A stretch of DNA of 59,204 nt from Verrucomicrobiota bacterium (lineage in GTDB: Bacteria > Verrucomicrobiota > Lentisphaeria > Oligosphaerales > Oligosphaeraceae): positions 1 through 59,204 of the forward strand of contig JAGVUR010000189.1 of the NCBI GenBank assembly GCA_019136135.1, written 5' to 3'. The notes beneath the pieces were generated by a model. That model was not told where the DNA came from and did not search any database. It worked only from the letters and a program-made list of their open reading frames with translations. The stretch's first letter is position 1; each line of letters begins with the position of its first letter. The position numbers were made by a program, and so were the translations under genes. This document shows, one piece after another, positions 42,997-52,298 of this stretch.

Positions 42997-43899
42997 CTAG
43001 AGGACCGTGAGGACCAGTCCTGCCAGGATAAGTACGATTCCGGCGAGCTTGGTCGCCGTGCATTTTTCCTTAAGGATGATGATTCCGAGCGCCATTCCAA
43101 TTGGCAGTCCCAGTTGCCTGAAGACCTGTACGTAAGAGACGTTGGTGACGAAATTCATGGCGAAAAGCACCAGGATATAGGTGGCGGACGCGAAGAGTCC
43201 GGCAAGCACCGGGGACCAATCCCGGTTTCGAATGTAGTTTGCCAGGATCGTTCTGTTTTTCGGTGTTGCTGCGATGATTACGAGCAGCGTCGAAGTAAGC
43301 GTGATGGTCCTGGTCGAATAATAGGTCATGGTTCTGATTGCGGTGGAGATTTGCGGTAGGGTTTCCTCGAGGACTTTTAGTGCTTGTTTGTCGCACAGCG
43401 TATATCCCGTTGTTCCGCACGCTGCCAGAAGCACGAAACCCATTTTTTTGTTGAGGTAGTTTTTGACCGAGAAGTCTTCGATTCGATTAAGTGGCATCAG
43501 TAGGCATCCTGCGAAGACGACGGTCATGCCGAAGAGTGCGCGCAGAGTGAGTTTGTCTCCAAGTCCGAGGCAGGCGGTGAGGAGAACAGTCAATAGGATT
43601 GGAAGCGATCTCATCACGGGATATGCGGTTGACATTTCCAGATATTTGTACGTGCCCAGAAGCCCAAGGCAGTAGACCAGGTCGGAAGCAATGCTTGCAG
43701 CCAGGAGGAGCCAAAAAGAACTTGGAAGTGAGATGACTCGGATCGGAGTCCAAAACTGGACGTGAAGCCAGCAAATGCAGGCAGAGGCACAGATGACCGT
43801 ATAAAACGGAATCGTCATCGTACTCTTCTTGGCAAGCAAATTCCAAGAGGCGTGAAGAACCGCCGAGGCGAAAATTAATATGAAGGCGAGAAATGACAT
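42997..43899 (-). CDS. EamA/DMT-family transporter
   Basis: A 300-residue integral membrane protein with about ten predicted helices in two EamA repeats. The first repeat starts MSFLAFILIFASAVLHASWNLLAKKS and includes the marker STAYPVMRSLPILLTVLLTA. The second has FATSATYILVLFAMNFVTNVSYVQVFRQLGLPIG-like spacing (segments LAGLFASATYILVLF and VQVFRQLGLPIGM) and ends with a helix KLAGIVLILAGLVLTVL. Such proteins export or import small metabolites; substrate unknown. It is the last gene of a minus-strand cluster, 19 bp after the SGNH hydrolase gene. Ribosome site weak. Confidence 0.9.
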   Translation of the reverse strand: MSFLAFILIFASAVLHASWNLLAKKSTMTIPFYTVICASACICWLHVQFWTPIRVISLPSSFWLLLAASIASDLVYCLGLLGTYKYLEMSTAYPVMRSLPILLTVLLTACLGLGDKLTLRALFGMTVVFAGCLLMPLNRIEDFSVKNYLNKKMGFVLLAACGTTGYTLCDKQALKVLEETLPQISTAIRTMTYYSTRTITLTSTLLVIIAATPKNRTILANYIRNRDWSPVLAGLFASATYILVLFAMNFVTNVSYVQVFRQLGLPIGMALGIIILKEKCTATKLAGIVLILAGLVLTVL

Positions 43900-43918
43900 C
43901 GGATAGAGGGAAGTTCGA

Positions 43919-45091
43919 CTAGTCTCCCGCCGCCAGAATCATGCAGACCTGGAACTGATGACCCTTGCTTTGAGGATGCTTGTCAGGGAGGATCTCGACC
44001 TCGATTTTGTGTACGCCCGGCTTGTTGTTGAGGATGGGGTCGGCTGGCGTAAACCACCAGGTCTGGTCGAAGAATCCTTCGGCGGTATTGACGACTTCTC
44101 CGTCAACGGTAATCCTGGCCCTTCCTGCTGGCGCGTTGGATCGCTTGTAGACCAGGGCGATTGAAGTCGCTTCGACTTCAAAAACGATTTTATCCCCTGG
44201 GTTTTGTGCTTGGAGTCCCATTTTCCAGACTCGATCATGAACTTCCGTGAAGCCTTTGTTTTCAAGGATTTTTGCGTTTGCCGGATTGATGACCCAAGCC
44301 TTGTCGTAACGTGTTCCGTAGAGGGGGTTTGGGATATCGCCGATGGGGTTCGGAACGCTGCCTGCTCGCGTAAACGCGTCCAAAGATTGTTTGAGGAAGA
44401 GGTTGACGAGCGCCGCCGCGTAGGTGTGTCCGATATGGTTTGGATGGATCGAATCAGGCGAGATGTCGCTCCAAGCGATATTTTTCGCTTCGATTTCCGG
44501 GAAGAGCGCGTCTCTGTAGCTAATCATGGGAATGTTGTAGTGTTTTGCCACTGGCGCGTGCCTGTGCTGGACATTGCCTCCGCTTTGGCTCATCATGTTT
44601 AGGAGGACGATGGCGGGTTGCTGCGGTTGGCTTAGGATTTGCCTGACCAGTCCTTCGTAGGTCTCGGAGGTGAGTTGGGAATCGCCGTCGTTGACCGAGA
44701 ATTCGATTGCGACGAGGTCAGGTTTATGCTTGAGCACATGGTCGCTCAGCCGATGGACGCCGATCAGCGAACCTGTTGCGCCGATTCCCGCATTGTGGTA
44801 TGAGACCGTTGATTTTGGGAAGGTTGTTTTCCACCAGTTATGCATCTGGGAACCCCATTGGTACTCGACTTTCTGGGCATGGGCGCCCTGGGTGATTGAG
44901 CCGCCGATGACAATGACAGTAATCGGCTTGCCCTGGGCGGCTTTCTGGAAGACGTGCTGCAACCTGGCAGGATCGCCTTGGTTTGCGACGGCCCGTTGGA
45001 AGATCGCAAGAATGTCGGGCATGGTATTCCCTGACGGGAATGTGCCTGCGAGTGAGATTGCCAGTGCAAGAGAGAGTCCGATGTTGCTCAT
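43919..45091 (-). CDS. Secreted SGNH/GDSL-type esterase with C-terminal beta-sandwich
   Basis: A 390-residue hydrolase. A hydrophobic N-terminus (IGLSLALAISLAG) may be a signal peptide. The SGNH blocks are all visible: GGSITQG (nucleophile S65), AGIGATGS (oxyanion glycine), FSVND (N134) and DSIHPNH (D213, H216). The C-terminal ~130 residues form a carbohydrate-binding-like sandwich. In this setting deacetylation of a plant-type polysaccharide is the most likely role, by analogy with other SGNH carbohydrate esterases. AGGTGG precedes ATG 45091. It lies 11 bp after the DUF1893 gene and 19 bp before the EamA gene. Confidence 0.88.
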   Translation of the reverse strand: MSNIGLSLALAISLAGTFPSGNTMPDILAIFQRAVANQGDPARLQHVFQKAAQGKPITVIVIGGSITQGAHAQKVEYQWGSQMHNWWKTTFPKSTVSYHNAGIGATGSLIGVHRLSDHVLKHKPDLVAIEFSVNDGDSQLTSETYEGLVRQILSQPQQPAIVLLNMMSQSGGNVQHRHAPVAKHYNIPMISYRDALFPEIEAKNIAWSDISPDSIHPNHIGHTYAAALVNLFLKQSLDAFTRAGSVPNPIGDIPNPLYGTRYDKAWVINPANAKILENKGFTEVHDRVWKMGLQAQNPGDKIVFEVEATSIALVYKRSNAPAGRARITVDGEVVNTAEGFFDQTWWFTPADPILNNKPGVHKIEVEILPDKHPQSKGHQFQVCMILAAGD

Positions 45092-45102
45092 GGTTTTGCC
45101 AC

Positions 45103-45546
45103 CTATGGTTCAATCCGCTTTGATTGGTCGCGGAGTTGGTTTCTTTTTTGGAGGAGTTTATGGAAAGCTGTCTTGGGGTCGTCGATGTCTCGTACGGTTT
45201 CTTCCATTGGGCATGGTCCCGTGTTGGTCCGGTTGACGATGTAGTCGGCAAGAGTATCGTACGTGCAGGGGATGTTGTTGTCCTTGAGGTAGTCGAGCGC
45301 GGTTTTTCCAAGTACGACTGCGTGCGCCGAGGCGACTTTTGCCAGTACGAACAGCATGGCGGCGGCCTTGCCGACGATCTTGTCCGCGACGGCATATCCA
45401 GCAACGTCAATGCCCTGGTCGATGATGTCAAGCATCGGCGAAATGCCTGGCTTTGATGACGCAATCGTGCTGTCGCCCTTGCAGAGTACGCATGTATGGG
45501 CGTTGTTGCTTTTGAGGATTTCCCTTGCCTTGTGCAAGTCGTTCAT
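45103..45546 (-). CDS. DUF1893-family protein
   Basis: A 147-residue cytoplasmic protein. The N-terminal ~100 residues match DUF1893: a conserved cysteine pair VLCKGDSTIASSKPGI, then ISPMLDIIDQG, GYAVADKIVGKAAAMLFVLA and the domain end GKTALDYLKDNNIPCTYDTLADYIVNR. The last ~35 residues (GPCPMEETVRDIDDPKTAFH) are typical. The biochemical role is not known; the fold is related to cytidine-deaminase-like proteins. I chose ATG 45546; ATG 45561 in the same frame is possible but lies in a hairpin. It is downstream of rubrerythrin and upstream of the SGNH gene, all on one strand. Confidence 0.85.
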   Translation of the reverse strand: MNDLHKAREILKSNNAHTCVLCKGDSTIASSKPGISPMLDIIDQGIDVAGYAVADKIVGKAAAMLFVLAKVASAHAVVLGKTALDYLKDNNIPCTYDTLADYIVNRTNTGPCPMEETVRDIDDPKTAFHKLLQKRNQLRDQSKRIEP

Positions 45547-45560
45547 GATTGTGGTAAGCA

Positions 45561-45591
45561 TCCGCAGAAGGCTTCTCGAACCTTCTGCGGA
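45561..45591 (-). other. Hairpin between rubrerythrin and DUF1893 genes
   Basis: A perfect 11-bp stem (TCCGCAGAAGG, 45561-45571, with 45581-45591) with a 9-base loop. There is no T-run on the minus strand, and it ends 14 bp before the DUF1893 start, so it may moderate read-through or protect the rubrerythrin mRNA. Confidence 0.6.
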
Positions 45592-45599
45592 TTTAAGGA

Positions 45600-46136
45600 T
45601 TAGTAGTTTTCCGCTTCGATTTCGAAGTAGGCCTGCGGGTGGTTGCATGCCGGGCAGATCTTGGGCGCTTTGGCGCCGTAGTGGATATGCCCGCAGTTTC
45701 TGCATTCCCACTTATGCTTTTCCGTCCTTGCCCAGACTTCGCCCGTCTTGATGTTTTCGATGAGCTTTCTGTATCTTTCCTCGTGACGTTTTTCGATTGC
45801 GGCGATTCTTTCGAAGCTTTTGGCGAGTGCGTCATAGCCTTCCGCCTTGGCTTCTTCTGCGAATTGCTTGTACATCACGGTCCATTCCTCGTGTTCGCCT
45901 GCCGCCGCGTCTGCGAGGTTTTCGAGGGTTGTCCCGATTCCGTGCAGCTCTTCGAACCAGAGTTTGGCGTGTTCTTTTTCGTTGTTTGCAGTTGCTTCGA
46001 AGATGGCGGCTATTTGTTCAAAGCCTTCCTTTCTCGCCTTGGATGCATAGTAGTTGTACTTGGTTCGTGCCTGTGCTTCGCCTGCGAAGGCATAAGCCAG
46101 GTTTTTCGCGGTTTTTGATTTTGGATCGACAGCCAT
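45600..46136 (-). CDS. rbr: Rubrerythrin (classical order)
   Basis: A 178-residue peroxide-scavenging protein. The diiron four-helix domain comes first: AFAGEAQARTKYNYYA, FEATANNEKEHAKLWF, AAGEHEEWTVMYKQFAEEA and IAAIEKRHEERY supply the carboxylates and histidine. The C-terminal rubredoxin domain has C145/C148 and C161/C164. It is a second rubrerythrin in addition to the reverse type at 33169-33717. ATG 46136 has GGAG; the frame extends upstream without a good start. It follows the metallophosphoesterase gene by 49 bp on the same strand. Confidence 0.96.
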   Translation of the reverse strand: MAVDPKSKTAKNLAYAFAGEAQARTKYNYYASKARKEGFEQIAAIFEATANNEKEHAKLWFEELHGIGTTLENLADAAAGEHEEWTVMYKQFAEEAKAEGYDALAKSFERIAAIEKRHEERYRKLIENIKTGEVWARTEKHKWECRNCGHIHYGAKAPKICPACNHPQAYFEIEAENY

Positions 46137-46185
46137 GGTAATCTCCAATGTTATGGTTTGCATTCTCCGGATGTTTTTCCGGAAC

Positions 46186-47301
46186 TTATCGCTTGAACTC
46201 AATGTGATGTGATTCCAGCACCTGATTTGTGCTTGAGACGAAGGAAATTGTGGCGTCCTTCTCGCTGAGCGCCAGTGCAGTGCCGATGAAATCCTCGGGC
46301 TTGGGACCTGGTTTCGCGCCGGCGACAACGGGGCATGGCTGTCCCAGGTGATCCCGTTCTTCGCCAGGATAGGTGATGTATAGCTGGTGAACATGCCCTG
46401 CTAGGAACAGGTCTGGCTTGACATGGTCCCTGAGGAGTTCGCACCAATTCCTGTACGTATCCTGCTCGATGTCAAATGGTGCGCGGAAGACTTGCGAGAA
46501 CGGGATGTGGCAGACGATCAGCCGTGCTTGTACCTGAGGCGAGGCGTATTCATCATTGGCGTTTTTGATGACCGCCTTGATGAATTCCGTTTCCCGCATC
46601 CTGAATGCGTGGCAGGCGATCGTGTTCCCGTATTCGATGGAATGATCGTCCTTGTCTTCGCCGCAGTCGAGGACCATTCCCCAGAGCGGTCCGAGCTTGA
46701 ATGTGAAGAAGGTGTTTCCATTATCTGTCGGCGTATGTTCGGTAAGCTTTTCCGCATAGATTCCCCTCATGTCGTGGTTGCCCCTTGAGAATACGACTGG
46801 AATCTTACCTTTGGTGATCTTGCCTGCGATTTGGTGTATCGTTGCGAAGTTTTCGATTTTTCCACCATCTTCCGGGATATCGCCGTTAAGTACAAGCAGG
46901 TCGAGTTCGTCTTGCGGGAAGAACTTTGCAGCGCTCACGGGTGCGTCGATCCTGTTGTGCGCATCGGCGACCATGTAGATGTTTGCGGGAAGCTTGGTGA
47001 TCGGCCTGAAATCGATGTCGAGGGTTTTGACGTCAGAAGTTTCGGAGTAGTATGGTTTTCTGTTGATGACTTCCCTGTAGCAGATCGTGTATTTCCTTGC
47101 CTTGTCCAGTTCATCTGCGGGGATGGTCATGATGTGCGTTGGCGAGTTCGACCTTAGGATTCCGCAGGAGTCGTCGAAGTAGTCGATCCCATTGACATTG
47201 CACCACATGAGCGTTTCCGCTTTTACGGGCACGATGATCTGGTATTTGTCAGCGACCGCATAGACGACGGGATAGGTTGCGAAGATGGATTCCGGCAGCA
47301 T
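46186..47301 (-). CDS. Metallophosphoesterase with N-terminal Ig-like domain
   Basis: A 371-residue protein without signal peptide. Residues ~1-95 form a strand-rich domain resembling the Fn3-like region of purple acid phosphatases. The catalytic part carries the dimetal motifs ANIYMVADAHNR (D113, H115), LVLNGDIPED (D141), SRGNHDMRG (N175, H176), LIVCHIPFS and LFLAGHVHQLY. It hydrolyses a phosphoester, substrate unknown. It opens the minus-strand cluster that continues with rubrerythrin. No clear ribosome site before ATG 47301. A 283-bp divergent gap separates it from the GHMP kinase gene. Confidence 0.88.
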   Translation of the reverse strand: MLPESIFATYPVVYAVADKYQIIVPVKAETLMWCNVNGIDYFDDSCGILRSNSPTHIMTIPADELDKARKYTICYREVINRKPYYSETSDVKTLDIDFRPITKLPANIYMVADAHNRIDAPVSAAKFFPQDELDLLVLNGDIPEDGGKIENFATIHQIAGKITKGKIPVVFSRGNHDMRGIYAEKLTEHTPTDNGNTFFTFKLGPLWGMVLDCGEDKDDHSIEYGNTIACHAFRMRETEFIKAVIKNANDEYASPQVQARLIVCHIPFSQVFRAPFDIEQDTYRNWCELLRDHVKPDLFLAGHVHQLYITYPGEERDHLGQPCPVVAGAKPGPKPEDFIGTALALSEKDATISFVSSTNQVLESHHIEFKR

Positions 47302-47584
47302 AATCTAACCAAAGGTGTAAAGAGGGAATTCAAGATAGGCATGAAGAAAATGAATATATCTTGGAGCAGGGTGATTTCAAGATGTTTTGAGATTTGCATG
47401 CGTTTCCTGTATTGCGATTGCAAATGCCTCGAGGTCAACTGGGGCAATTTTTTCAATTCTTGCTGATTGCCAATCGTTATTGAGATGTAATTTAGCGTGC
47501 TTGATATGGTAATTGCGTGGAATTCAAGTATGTTATGATTTGTTCAAGTGATGTCACGCAGTATAGATTTTGGAGTGCAACCTG
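47302..47584. promoter_or_regulatory. Divergent intergenic region with likely promoters
   Basis: A 283-bp AT-leaning gap between divergent genes. On the plus strand TATGTTATGATT (near 47530-47541) is a plausible -10 region for the GHMP kinase gene, with a weak TTGCGT upstream. No RNA structure or small gene stands out. Confidence 0.35.
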
Positions 47585-48598
47585 ATGTTGTTTAGTGTGA
47601 AAACTTATGGTCGTGCAGGATTGCTGGGCAATCCGTCCGACGGGTACCATGGAAAGACGATAGCGTTGTCATTGAGCGATTTTCCTGTTACGGTTACGAT
47701 ATTCGAGACTCCCGAGATCCGAATCGAGCACAATCGCGAGGACGACAGCGAGTTTTTAGGGCTGGGCGAGCTGGTTCGCGAAATCGAGCGGTTCGGATAC
47801 TATGGCGGCGTTCGGTTGGTCAAGGCAACCATACGCCAATTCTACAAATACTGCGTGAAACACGATATCGAATTGCCACGGAGGAACTTTACGCTTAGAT
47901 ATGCCACGAAAGTCCCGCAACTGGTCGGAATGGGGGGATCCAGCGCAATCTGCACGGCTACATTCAAGGCATTGGTCAAATTCTATGAAGTCGCGGACAA
48001 GATCCCCTTTGAACTGTGGCCGACGCTCTGTTGGAAGGCGGAACAAGACCTGGGAATCCAATGCGGCATGCAAGACCGGGTGATCCAAATCTATGATGGC
48101 TTGATGTACATGGACTTCTCGGAAGACTACTTTACAAAGCATGGCCACGGAAAGTATGAACGACTGCCCGTGGAACGGCTGCCCCTGCTGTATGTCGCAT
48201 ACGCACCCGACAGGGCGGAATTTTCAGGAATCTACCACCACAAGCTTCGAATGCTGTACGAGGAAAAGAAACATGATCTGGTGGAGGCCATGAGTGAATT
48301 CGCGGAGTATGCGCGCTTGGGAAGGGAGGCGATCCTCAAGGAAGACCATGAACAACTGTTTAAGTTGATCAATGCGAACTTCGACTTGCGAAGCAGGGTG
48401 TTGCGTGTTGCAGAGGAAAATGCGCAGATGGTATATACGGCGCGGAAAACAGGCGCGTCGGCTAAATTTGCTGGCAGCGGGGGCGCTATCATCGGGACGT
48501 ACGAGGACGAAGGCATGTACAAGCGCCTGTGTGAAGTGCTTGAGGGGATCGGCTGTGTTGTGTTGAAGGCTCGGATAGCGAATCCTGAGGGACTTTGA
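47585..48598 (+). CDS. GHMP kinase, glucuronokinase-like
   Basis: A 337-residue cytoplasmic sugar kinase. The N-terminus VKTYGRAGLLGNPSDGYHGKTIALSL closely resembles the opening of plant-type glucuronokinases and related GHMP kinases. The ATP loop is KVPQLVGMGGSSAICTA (115-120) and the C-terminal motif ASAKFAGSGGAIIGTY. It probably makes a sugar 1-phosphate, perhaps glucuronate or galacturonate 1-phosphate, which would fit pectin breakdown; this is inference from the N-terminal motif. ATG 47585 has GGAG (47573-47576) 8 nt upstream. The middle of the gene (47800-48350) is A/C-rich, unlike its ends. It precedes the Ser/Thr kinase gene by 52 bp. Confidence 0.85.
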   Translation: MLFSVKTYGRAGLLGNPSDGYHGKTIALSLSDFPVTVTIFETPEIRIEHNREDDSEFLGLGELVREIERFGYYGGVRLVKATIRQFYKYCVKHDIELPRRNFTLRYATKVPQLVGMGGSSAICTATFKALVKFYEVADKIPFELWPTLCWKAEQDLGIQCGMQDRVIQIYDGLMYMDFSEDYFTKHGHGKYERLPVERLPLLYVAYAPDRAEFSGIYHHKLRMLYEEKKHDLVEAMSEFAEYARLGREAILKEDHEQLFKLINANFDLRSRVLRVAEENAQMVYTARKTGASAKFAGSGGAIIGTYEDEGMYKRLCEVLEGIGCVVLKARIANPEGL

Positions 48599-48650
48599 GG
48601 ATGACATCGAGACTGGCTTGTGATTTTGGACAACAAGGAAAGGGTGCGAG

Positions 48651-51600
48651 ATGACTGAATTGGAAAGTCTGGCGCCCGGAACACTTTTGAACGGGTATCG
48701 GATCGAACATGAGCTTGGTCGCGGTGCGATGGCTGTGGTGTACTTGGCGACCCAATTGGACTTGAGGCGCCCGGTCGCGCTGAAGGTCTTGTCCGCCGAG
48801 CAATCCCAGGACAGCGACTTCGTGTCCAGGTTTCTCAACGAGGCGCGAAGCGCCGCCGCGTTGTCCCATCCCAATATCATCCAGGCGATTGATGCCGGAG
48901 TGACACCGGAGGGAATCTACTACTTCTGCATGGAATATGTCGAAGGAGAAACGTTGCTGGACATGATTCACCGTGAAGGGGCGCTCCCGCCGGCAAAACT
49001 CCTCGCCTGGGCCTTGGAAATTGCAGGCGCATTGAGGTACGGATACCGATACCAGAAGTTTACCCACGGCGACATCAAGCCGGAAAATATCATGATTAAC
49101 AAACACGGCAAGGCAAAACTTGCCGATTTTGGATTGGCGAGAGTAGAAGGGCATGACTTTACAGGGAAGGATTTGATGCTGACCCCGCTCTATGCGGCGC
49201 CGGAATTGATTCGTGGCGAGCGCGTGCCGGGGGATTGCCGCGCTGACATTTATGCGTTTGGCGCGACGTTGTACCACGGTTTGGCAGGCACGCCTCCCTT
49301 TCCCGGCGAAGTTGCCCAGGAGGTACTCGATCGGCATTTGAACGAGGAAATGGAGCCGTTGAATGTCCGCAATCCATCTGTTCCGAAAGCGTATTCGGAC
49401 TTTATCGGTCTTCTGTTGTGCAAGGACGTGACAGAGCGGATCCAAGGCTGGGATGCCGTGATAGCGGGTTTGAGCAGGCTTGAGGAGCGTTCCGCCAAAG
49501 AGGGGAAGGCGCGTGCCAAAGTCGGGGGAATCAAGCTGAAAGGTGTTTCGCCATCTCGAGCTTCTGCGACGAAGGACTCTTCGCGTTCTGGTCGAGGCGG
49601 GTTGTCTCCAATCACATGGATGGTGATTGTGCTGGTCCTTGTCTGCGCATTGGCTGTTTTCTTGGGTTTTATGCTTGGGAAGAAGAAAGCCATGCAGTCA
49701 GCGGCTCCAACCGCCAATGACGGAAAGCAGGAAGTCGTGGAGAAGAAAGTTGAGTCGGAAGAACCGAAAAAAACGACTCCCCTGGCGAAGCCGAAGGCGA
49801 CATCGGAGAAAACAGCTGAAAAACCTCCCGCCACGGAAAAGCCGGTGGAGAAGCCCCAGGAGTTGGAAATTAGCGAAGACAAGGTCAAGGGCGAACCCGC
49901 GAAGCCTCAGGTGGAGGAGAAAGTCACCGAAGATGTTCCGGCGGCGGAGTCCGTGTTGGGTTTTGCGCTGGGCGATAGCGAGCGTGAGGAGATTTTATGG
50001 TATGATGCCGCTCTTGCATGGTATGAGCTTTGCAATCGTCAAGACCGCGTCAAGTTCGTTTCGAAATGGTTGTCCGAGCACGGCGAATCGCAGGGTGGTG
50101 GACGCCAGTTCATGGAGTTTGTCCAAGGTGAATTGCTCCCCCAATATGCCCAATTGATTCCCGGACTTGTGTCAAGAAAGACCAAGTTGATCGATTCCGG
50201 TGAATTCCCAGGGCGCGATGGAAAGTCATACTTGATTCATGACATGTCCGCTAATGGCGTCGTGCTAGACATGCTTGAGAAGCAGAATCGGATTCGTTGT
50301 CCGATGATGAATTGGAATAATGTGGTTCTTCTTGGGATTTTCGACGCGATGTGCCAGCGCGGGTATGCCAAGGAGGATTTTTCGTCCGCTCGTCCGTGCT
50401 TGGCTTATGCGGCATTGATTGCATCGCCGGAATTCTACCAGAAGGCTTTAGGCGAGGCGGGTTATTCGTCTGCATCGGGTGCTTCTAGCGGCTGGGGGAA
50501 CGTGCATCGCGTGAAAACGATGTTGCCATCCCAAGGCGCGTATCGTCGTGAATCCGAAGCATTCCGATCCTACGAGCGTTTAGTCAAGACATTGAAAGCT
50601 GGTTCGGTTCAGGACAGCTATCGCGAATTGGTTCAGTTGCAGGGCGTTCGAGACAGCGGCCTTGTCAAGGTTTTGCAGAATGAGCTTGCACGCTTGAGTG
50701 GGGAGTTGAATCCAAAGTCGATAGTGGGCTTGGCAAAGTCGTTGCTTGATGAAGCCGAAAGCAAGTTGGGCAGCGACAATGCGGCTGCCTTGCGGAAGTT
50801 GATGTTGGCTGTCAATCGTTACGGCTTGAGCAAGCGGTATCCCGAACGGGAAAGCGAGAAGTTGCTGAAGGAGTGCCTGGACAATCTTGCCAATGAGGTT
50901 GGCGAGCGCAATACTTGGGCGATGACTGTTATCGGACTAGGGCCGAACCTGAACAACTCCGTACAACCATTGCATGAAGGCTATGCAAGGATGCGGCTGT
51001 TTTTGCCGAAGAAACGCGACATGTACGGCGGACGGTTGATTTTCGAGGACGCATTGGAAGCTGCAAACCGTCTGGCATTTGGAGATTGGGCATACGCCTG
51101 GCAGAACAAGGACGAATTGCTGAAGGTCAATTTGCAGTCAGGCCAACACATTAGCATCTTTCCGTACGGCGGATTGCCGCTGTACATATCGCTCAGGTAC
51201 GCAAGCTGCCTGTTGGAAGTTCGCTTCATGGGGGAATTCGAGGAGAGTGACAAGCTGATGCAAGAACTCTGCACGACGATTCGCGAGAGTTTGTCAAAGA
51301 TGAAATTCAACAACCCAGGCGAGTGGAAGCGTGCCTACAACGACCGGGTTGTGTTGGCCTATACATATTGGTTGCTGACGCGCAGGACGCCCTCGGTGCC
51401 GGTTCCTGAGTACTGGAAGGCAGGGAAGTCCGAAGTTGTCTTGGGCAATGGTTTCAACCAGCGCAGGCTATTGTACTTGAACAGCGCCTGCCAATTGGAG
51501 CGTGGCGATGTTGCTGGTTTGTTGAAGCAGTATGGCGAGCTTGAGCCGTCGGAGTTGGAACGCTTGTATTCGATGAACGTGCGTTTTGCCGAGGAGTTCC

Positions 51601-52256
51601 AGGGGTTGCTTAAGAGCGCCCAGCCCGGCGAGAAACTGGTATTCCCGAACCAGATCGATCAACAGTTGATTGTTGACCAGTTGCGCTTGGCTTTGGCGTG
51701 CGTAGGCGAGCGTGAGTTGGGGAGCGAGTTTGACGGGAGATTCCGTCAATTGGTCGAGCCTCGCGGGCATTGGTTTCCGCAGTTGGGCGGCGATGTGATC
51801 TATTGCTGGCTATTGCGTCGCGTTGGCTATGAGTTGTCCAAGGGGAATTTGTCAGGAGCGTCCTCGTTGGTTGACTGGGCATTGGATTTGGATTTCGCGT
51901 GCATGTTCCCGTATTATGCCAGGCTGAACTACATCAAGTCCGGTTTGCTGATGCTTGGCGGAAAGGGCGGAGACGTAGCTGATATTTCGATTTTGGTTTC
52001 GGCCTCCAGTTGCAGTTCCGAGGCTGAGCGCCAGCTGTTGCCCATAGTGCTGGGCGAATCCAAGCAAACCCTTGGAAGCCTGAAGCTCTCGCAGGCGCAT
52101 GAATTGCGTTTTTGGCATTCGTGGCTACGTGCGTGCTTGGCCGGCAATGGACTTGACCAGGTTTCGAAGAATCATGCCAAGGCGCTTCCATTTTCAGAAC
52201 GCATGTTCCTGAAAGGTAGCGTGGCATTCGAGGCTTCAAGGAAAAGCCGGGAGTAG
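48651..52256 (+). CDS. Transmembrane Hanks-type Ser/Thr protein kinase with large extracytoplasmic part
   Basis: A 1201-residue protein. The kinase domain covers ~16-280: glycine loop ELGRGAMAVVY (21-31), ATP lysine K45, helix-C glutamate E64, catalytic loop HGDIKPEN (139-146; HGD in place of HRD), DFG (159-161) and APE (183-185). A basic linker and one membrane helix (321-342) follow, then a Lys/Glu/Pro-rich stretch (~345-425) and ~770 residues outside with helical-repeat character and no family I recognise. The missing arginine suggests activation without the usual loop phosphorylation. Likely senses an envelope or external signal. ATG 48651 is near AAGGGTGCGAG. Followed by the LamG/beta-helix gene 45 bp on, possibly its partner. 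Confidence 0.9.
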   Translation: MTELESLAPGTLLNGYRIEHELGRGAMAVVYLATQLDLRRPVALKVLSAEQSQDSDFVSRFLNEARSAAALSHPNIIQAIDAGVTPEGIYYFCMEYVEGETLLDMIHREGALPPAKLLAWALEIAGALRYGYRYQKFTHGDIKPENIMINKHGKAKLADFGLARVEGHDFTGKDLMLTPLYAAPELIRGERVPGDCRADIYAFGATLYHGLAGTPPFPGEVAQEVLDRHLNEEMEPLNVRNPSVPKAYSDFIGLLLCKDVTERIQGWDAVIAGLSRLEERSAKEGKARAKVGGIKLKGVSPSRASATKDSSRSGRGGLSPITWMVIVLVLVCALAVFLGFMLGKKKAMQSAAPTANDGKQEVVEKKVESEEPKKTTPLAKPKATSEKTAEKPPATEKPVEKPQELEISEDKVKGEPAKPQVEEKVTEDVPAAESVLGFALGDSEREEILWYDAALAWYELCNRQDRVKFVSKWLSEHGESQGGGRQFMEFVQGELLPQYAQLIPGLVSRKTKLIDSGEFPGRDGKSYLIHDMSANGVVLDMLEKQNRIRCPMMNWNNVVLLGIFDAMCQRGYAKEDFSSARPCLAYAALIASPEFYQKALGEAGYSSASGASSGWGNVHRVKTMLPSQGAYRRESEAFRSYERLVKTLKAGSVQDSYRELVQLQGVRDSGLVKVLQNELARLSGELNPKSIVGLAKSLLDEAESKLGSDNAAALRKLMLAVNRYGLSKRYPERESEKLLKECLDNLANEVGERNTWAMTVIGLGPNLNNSVQPLHEGYARMRLFLPKKRDMYGGRLIFEDALEAANRLAFGDWAYAWQNKDELLKVNLQSGQHISIFPYGGLPLYISLRYASCLLEVRFMGEFEESDKLMQELCTTIRESLSKMKFNNPGEWKRAYNDRVVLAYTYWLLTRRTPSVPVPEYWKAGKSEVVLGNGFNQRRLLYLNSACQLERGDVAGLLKQYGELEPSELERLYSMNVRFAEEFQGLLKSAQPGEKLVFPNQIDQQLIVDQLRLALACVGERELGSEFDGRFRQLVEPRGHWFPQLGGDVIYCWLLRRVGYELSKGNLSGASSLVDWALDLDFACMFPYYARLNYIKSGLLMLGGKGGDVADISILVSASSCSSEAERQLLPIVLGESKQTLGSLKLSQAHELRFWHSWLRACLAGNGLDQVSKNHAKALPFSERMFLKGSVAFEASRKSRE

Positions 52257-52298
52257 CCGACGGGCAAGATAGAAGATCAACACATAGTGGATGGAGGA

